Positions 59,035-64,000 of a DNA stretch of 64,000 nt are shown piece by piece; positions within the stretch are counted from its first letter, which is position 1, and each line of letters opens with the position of its first letter. The notes below the pieces were generated by a model. It worked only from the letters and a program-made list of their open reading frames with translations, did not search any database and was not told the origin of the DNA. The stretch covers positions 19,262,795 to 19,326,794 of the forward strand of contig OY986974.1 of NCBI GenBank assembly GCA_963920575.1, in the 5' to 3' direction. This DNA is from Narthecium ossifragum. Its lineage: Eukaryota; Streptophyta; Magnoliopsida; Dioscoreales; Nartheciaceae. Made by a program: the position numbers and the translations under genes.

Positions 59035-61248
59035 ATGGCCTTTGTCGATGATAGTAGATCCATTGGAGCTGACCTTGATTTGGCATCGAATCCTGATTCA
59101 GACAGGAACAAAACATCCCAAACTCATGTATCAGGTGATTCTTCCAAGGTACTCCTTTCTTTTCTTTGTTGTTTTCTTGCTTTCTTCTGTGTTTCCTCTT
59201 TCACACTACTGCAGGCAAGTTTTAGTTGAGATGTATAATAAGCTTTTTGACCACTTATAAAGAATGTACATGCACCAATGTTTGTTGGAAACTCAATTAT
59301 TTATTCTTCAGAAGTTCTCCTCAACCAATTTGATGCGATGTTTGATATGGGTTTTTTTGAGTGGTTGTGTAAAGAACTCTTGTGATACAACTTTTAGTGT
59401 CAAGAGTAATTTTATTTCCTGATTTTTTAATTTACATTGTTTCATTAATTATATGTTGTAGGATCGTGATGGATTTATTATGGGCGAGGGGGCTGGTGTG
59501 CTGTTGCTAGAAGAATTAGAGCATGCTAAGGTACAAAATAATTTTTATTCTTCAAATGATGGCAACCAGATTTTAATGTCTTTCAGGGTGGTAGATTTCT
59601 TAACTGATCTTTTTCTGCATATCATAGCAAAGGGGAGCAAACATCTATGCTGAGTTTCTTGGAGGAAGCTTCACTTGCGATGCTTACCACATGACAGAAC
59701 CACATCCTGAAGGTAGACAGGAAAACTTGAGTATATTTCAATACCCTTCTTTTCCTCTTTGCCTTCAACGATGTCTTCAAAGTATTCACTCTTTTCCTTT
59801 ATAGGTACCGGCATTATACTTTGCATTGAGAAGGCATTATCCCAATCAGGTGTAGCCAGAGAGGATGTGAATTATGTAAATGCTCACGTAACTTCAACAC
59901 CCTCTGGTGATCTGAAAGAATTTAAAGCTCTCATTCATTGCTTTGGCGAGAATCCTGAGGTATGAGAATCACTGAAAGTTGTTGTTTCTTTGTTGTATAC
60001 CTACCTAACACACAATGCACTGCAGCTGAGAGTCAACTCGACAAAATCAATGATCGGTCACTTACTAGGAGCTTCTGGAGCTGTGGAAGCTGTTGCCACC
60101 ATTCAGGTATTTTGACCGCTTAAAATATTTTATATAAGCAGGTGGAAACGTCATCATTTGGTTCATTGCCCACTTAGCGTTTAATCCATATGTTCTTGAG
60201 ATCACCACGTACATGCTGATTCAGGAAACCCTGCAACATCTGACATCTAAAATACTAGCTGTCCTTTTTTTTCCTTGACATGGATGAATTTAGAACACCA
60301 TTTCCAAGGTTTCGTTTTTCATAGCCAAAAAGATTACTTATTGCTATCGAATTTGTAATCCTATGACTCTATTTGCTTATATTAAGGGCTAAAATTTTCT
60401 CAAAGCATCCTACTTGAGAAGTTTCATTTGTCATTCCAGGGTAAGTCAAAGAGATTGAAGTCAAAGTGTCTCTTATCTTTTCATGAACTGATAATTGGGA
60501 GGTGGGAGGTGTTAAAATTTTTCTTCCCAGTAGATGTCTGTTGCTTATAAAGATGACACCCTCACATGTCATCAGTAGTATCTCCTGCAGAAAGAAGCTA
60601 GAGTCTGTCATTAGCAATTAGGGTTTTCATATACCTCAGATGTGGTGAATTAAATTTCTCCACTAAACAATCACAGGGAAAGCTTATCACTTGATTATAT
60701 CCTAAAATGATTTTTGTTTATTGTCGTGGTTTTTTTTAAAGGAGCTAACATTGGGCCTTTTCTGGATCTGGTTTCACATGTGAAGCACAATGCGAATATA
60801 TATATTGCTATACTATATTTTCCGAAGAATATTTGCTGATTTATTTGGTTATATTTTCCATTGAACCTTCTAAAATTTGGTTATATCATTAATTTTTGTG
60901 ACGTTTTTTTAATTGACTAATTTCGGTTCTTTCATGCAGGCAATTCGGACTGGGTGGGTCCATCCGAACATGAATCTGGAAAACCCAGAGGAAAGTGTGG
61001 TATGCTTCCATAATATTTCAAATCCTGCCTGCTATCTCTAGCTCATGAATCTTAAATTTTTCGAGGATCTCCCCATTTGCTTGGAGACTACTATACTACT
61101 GATATCGTTTTGACTGATTCGGATTCAGGATGTGAACTTGCTGGTGGGCTCGAGAAAAGAAAGACTGGATGCCAAGGTGGCGCTGTCAAATTCATTCGGC
61201 TTTGGTGGGCACAACTCATCTATCCTTTTTGCTCCTTACAAGGAGTAG
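59035..61248 (+). CDS. chimeric KAS II C-terminal gene lacking the active-site Cys
   Basis: Exons 59035-59148, 59462-59530, 59628-59712, 59805-59959, 60026-60106, 60940-60999 and 61129-61248 join with GT-AG and correct phase to 227 residues. Exons 2-7 are the C-terminal half of plastid beta-ketoacyl-ACP synthase II (C16 to C18 elongation in fatty-acid synthesis): [50 protein letters not shown] (first catalytic His; Val where Ala is usual), [15 protein letters not shown] (second His), [19 protein letters not shown]. Exon 1 ([20 protein letters not shown]) is not KAS, is preceded by its own promoter-like region, and has no plastid transit look. The Cys-bearing N-terminal half is missing, so condensation is unlikely. 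It could be a young chimeric gene or an unexpressed relic. Confidence 0.8.
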
Positions 61249-62353
61249 TGGAATGGCAGACAGCGGTCCAGTTTGGCTTGAATATTTGAACTAGAAACCG
61301 AGCTGAGGCCTCCTCTGGTGCACCACAGGGCCCTTTTCAAGTTTGGGCTCTTGTTTGCTTGATCAAATAACTGTCTTTTTCCAATGAGCATGGCAAGAAA
61401 TATTCAGAAGAAAAAGTATCATGAATGGCAACAGCTGTAGTAATGCTTTTCTTAATGGCAGCAGCTGATCTCGAGTTTTGACTGGTGTGCATAATCACCG
61501 AACTTGGGATATTGTCACAATTTCAACTGCTTTAGAATAGTTCACGGAAACAAAATTGTTCCATGGTTTATGTTGTGGTCTGTGTTGATATGTATTGTCT
61601 CTTGATTTCTCTGATTTTGTTTTAATTACTGCAGGCCCGACATGGATACGGTGTTATCCATTTACCATATCCTTTGAATATTTTGTACAGGGCGACCTCG
61701 GGGTTCATTGGTGTTTCCCCTCGACCATGAACCCATCACCATTGCTATTTTTTTGGCAGAAAAAAAGAAAGAAAATTATATAATATGATAAAACGAAAGA
61801 TGAAAGAGTTGGTATTTTGACTACCAATCGTGACATGACGTCAGCTTATGCACAAATCAGCACTCATACGTAGATTAGTCATGGAACACACCATATGCTA
61901 AATCTTTGTTTAACGATTAACATGTAATTAACCATAAACATTGTCTGGTCATATAAAATTGTATAATATGATAAAACGAAAGATCCAAGAAAGAAAAGGA
62001 TCTGTTGAACCTTTGCAGAAATAGTTGCAGATAAGAAGGCAAGCTTTGAGAACCAAATACATAATTGCATTTCCTCTTGAATTCTTTCAACTAGGGACTA
62101 AACCCCACACAACTGCTCCAACAAGTATACAGAATCAAAAAGCAGTACTCAGTTACCCTATATTCTACAGAAAACCCAAAATTTTGTTGCTCCAACACTT
62201 TTCTTCAGGAGCAACTTCATTTAATGCAGAAATAGTTGCCACCGACTTCATTGAAAAATGCCTGCTCATCTCGCTTCTTGTATCAGAGTGGACATCAGAA
62301 TGGCTCTTCTCCTTGTAATTTTTGATCCTGCCCTCGTGCACTACAAGGCGACC
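61249..62353. other. 3' flank between KAS II chimera and RRP12-like gene, no gene
   Basis: AT-rich, with no domain-bearing frame. A short direct repeat (TATAATATGATAAAACGAAAGAT) occurs at about 61780 and about 61964. Confidence 0.45.
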
Positions 62354-63570
62354 TTAGGGGTCAATCTCCAGCTCTTCGTCAAATTCAGGCTTCCTTTTAA
62401 GGCGAGCATTCGAATAGAGAGATGATCTTGTTCTTTGCCGATCCAGCAAGTCAAACGGATCTTCTGATTCATCAGACAGATCTTCAGGTAAGTTCTTCAA
62501 TAACTTACGAGACCGCGTCGACCTATGCAGAAAGCAATCAGGCAAAAGGGACAATTAGCAACCAGAAGTAAGGAGCTCCAGATCTTGTATGTTAACGACA
62601 AACATACTTATAAGTTTTCCATGAATTTGCTATCAAATGTCTGGAGGAAAAAACAAAGAATAGTGAAGAAAACAAATAATAGGGTTATGTACCTTAGGGA
62701 AGCAGCTTTTGAGCCAGGAAGGAAGGAAGCTTTGTTCCGCCAACCAGAACTTTTGTTTCCGTCCATGTACTGTGGATCACTAGCATCATCACCATCCTCA
62801 TCTCCATAATCAGAGAAGATACGAGTATGATTCCATCTACTTTGCCTATACAAAAGGGGAACGAATCAACAAACTCATTGAGATACAGATAAATGGAAAC
62901 AAGGAAATGGTTCAAAGAATCTGTCAGGCGATTTAAATATTCAATTCTATCATATAATAATTCCGAATGAATAAAATGGTCTTAAAAGGAATAGCTTGAA
63001 TTTTTGAAACGCCATATGAAAAACAAAGTGCACGTTCAGGTAACTTCAATTCACCTGAACTCACCTAAGCAGGACAAAATGGGTGATGCTTTGTGTCTTA
63101 TTAAGGCCCTTGCCTCAGCCAACTCATGGGATTGGTCAAAATGACAGCCATAAACTATCACCAAACTTGGTTGAGCTTTATTAAGGAGAAAAGAACTCTT
63201 AAAGTGACTTATCCTTATCATTTTGTGAAAACAATTTGAGCATACAAGATCATTTAATAATTAGACCATCTCTATCAACTTGATAAAAATGAGGAGAAAA
63301 AGAAAAGCAAAGAAACATCACACAAGCAAATTATTTCATACACTAGCAATTGGGTTAGTCTCAAACCTGGAGATAGTTGTTTTTGAGTGAAGCGATTCAT
63401 TATCCTCCTCAGATTTTGCTTTTCGTTCCTTTCTCTCCTTGATCTGTCACATTGGGCGATTAACAAAATACTCTAAGATTAGAAACCGATTGCAATAAAA
63501 CTAGAAATTTACCTACCTTCCTTATGTTGGTCAGCAGTTTCATGTGTTCTTCAGGCATTACAGCTTTTAC
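62354..63570 (-). CDS. RRP12: RRP12-like ribosome-biogenesis protein, 3' exons (partial)
   Basis: Four phase-consistent GT-AG exons, complement(join(62354..62522,62693..62845,63367..63443,63517..63570)). They read VKAVMPEEHMKLLTNIRK, then IKERKERKAKSEEDNESLHS with KTTISR, then QSRWNHTRIFSDYGDEDGDD and FLPGSKAASLR, and finally STRSRKLLKNLPEDLSDESE, DPFDLLDRQR..FDEELEIDP, stop. This matches the disordered, charged C-terminal region of plant RRP12-like HEAT-repeat proteins as I recall it. RRP12 acts in nucleolar maturation and export of ribosomal subunits. The NUC173/HEAT part must lie upstream, beyond the right edge or in exons that I could not see in 63571-64000. It looks intact. The family call should be confirmed by search. 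Confidence 0.65.
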
Positions 63571-64000
63571 CTAAACCACATTTCCTCACAAGCATTTCTA
63601 GAAGCAATTTAACCTGAAAATGTAAATCAAATTAGGCATAAATAGCACACAACATAAGATCTGCAAAATTTTGCTATTTGTTTCTCTTCCTCTCAAGAAT
63701 CAAGAATACACAGGTCTACCAAGAAGGCAAGAACAATTAGCATATCCAAAACCAAAAGGAAAACAATCTCTTCTTTAAAAAGTGACAACAATCACGTCCA
63801 AACAGCTTCATGCTTCCAAATTCACAATTGAAATCTGAGCCAGTAGCCTTTTGCAACTAGCTTACATCAAAACCCTTAGGATAAGCAATTTGGTTACAGG
63901 TGGATCATACACAGGAGGAACCAAGAAATGTTAATTATAACAGCTTAGTCAGCTTACTATGAACCAATTAGAATTCAGGGTCCTCGATATAAAAAGTTTC

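Overview
The window is nuclear DNA from a flowering plant. Genes have GT-AG introns, and plant-specific families are present: tau-class glutathione transferase, LORELEI-like GPI protein, plastid KAS II and a FOLT-type folate carrier. Most of the sequence is nested plant transposons. The species or order cannot be fixed from the sequence alone.

Layout. 0-2.3 kb: a solo LTR. 3.6-12.4 kb: two same-orientation Copia LTRs, between which lie a broken FOLT fragment, the only intact GSTU gene (5248-6663, minus strand), an unrecognised duplicated segment, and a Copia gag remnant carrying a Pack-MULE. 12.6-14.8 kb: a second solo LTR. 14.8-15.4 kb: a degenerate tandem satellite. 15.5-23.8 kb: a large MULE with terminal inverted repeats, a broken MURA transposase and a convergent GRF zinc-finger gene; it was itself hit by a rearranged LTR element. 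24.1-25.3 kb: a LORELEI-like exon between inverted repeats, with a 42-bp minisatellite. 25.7-28.1 kb: a GSTU pseudogene with two abutting Tourist MITEs in its intron. 28.1-37.5 kb: an Athila/Tat-like gypsy element in the 3' flank of that pseudogene, carrying a solo Athila LTR and a Cassandra-type 5S-containing LTR. 37.9-38.3 kb: a second FOLT fragment. 38.6-40.9 kb: a third solo LTR. 41-52.9 kb: a decayed gypsy gag-pol (minus strand) holding insertions nested up to four levels deep. 53.2-53.6 kb: a third GSTU copy (exon 2 only). 54.4-56.0 kb: an inverted copy of the 7.8-9.4 kb segment. 56-61.2 kb: a gene-like region with a duplicated promoter and a chimeric, in-frame, Cys-less KAS II C-terminal gene. 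62.3-63.6 kb: the 3' exons of an RRP12-like gene on the minus strand.

The host genes do not form a pathway. GSTU and FOLT copies were spread by inverted segmental duplication and only one GSTU copy stayed intact. Most insertions could be delimited to the base because their target-site duplications (TSDs) are perfect.

The strongest unexplained signal is in the LTRs. Clusters of the palindrome GATCGATC are paired at 20-23 bp (about two helical turns), sometimes in 21-bp ladders and 60-73 bp higher-order repeats. They occur in LTRs of at least two unrelated gypsy lineages, and the flanking base of the palindrome tends to be uniform within a copy but different between copies.
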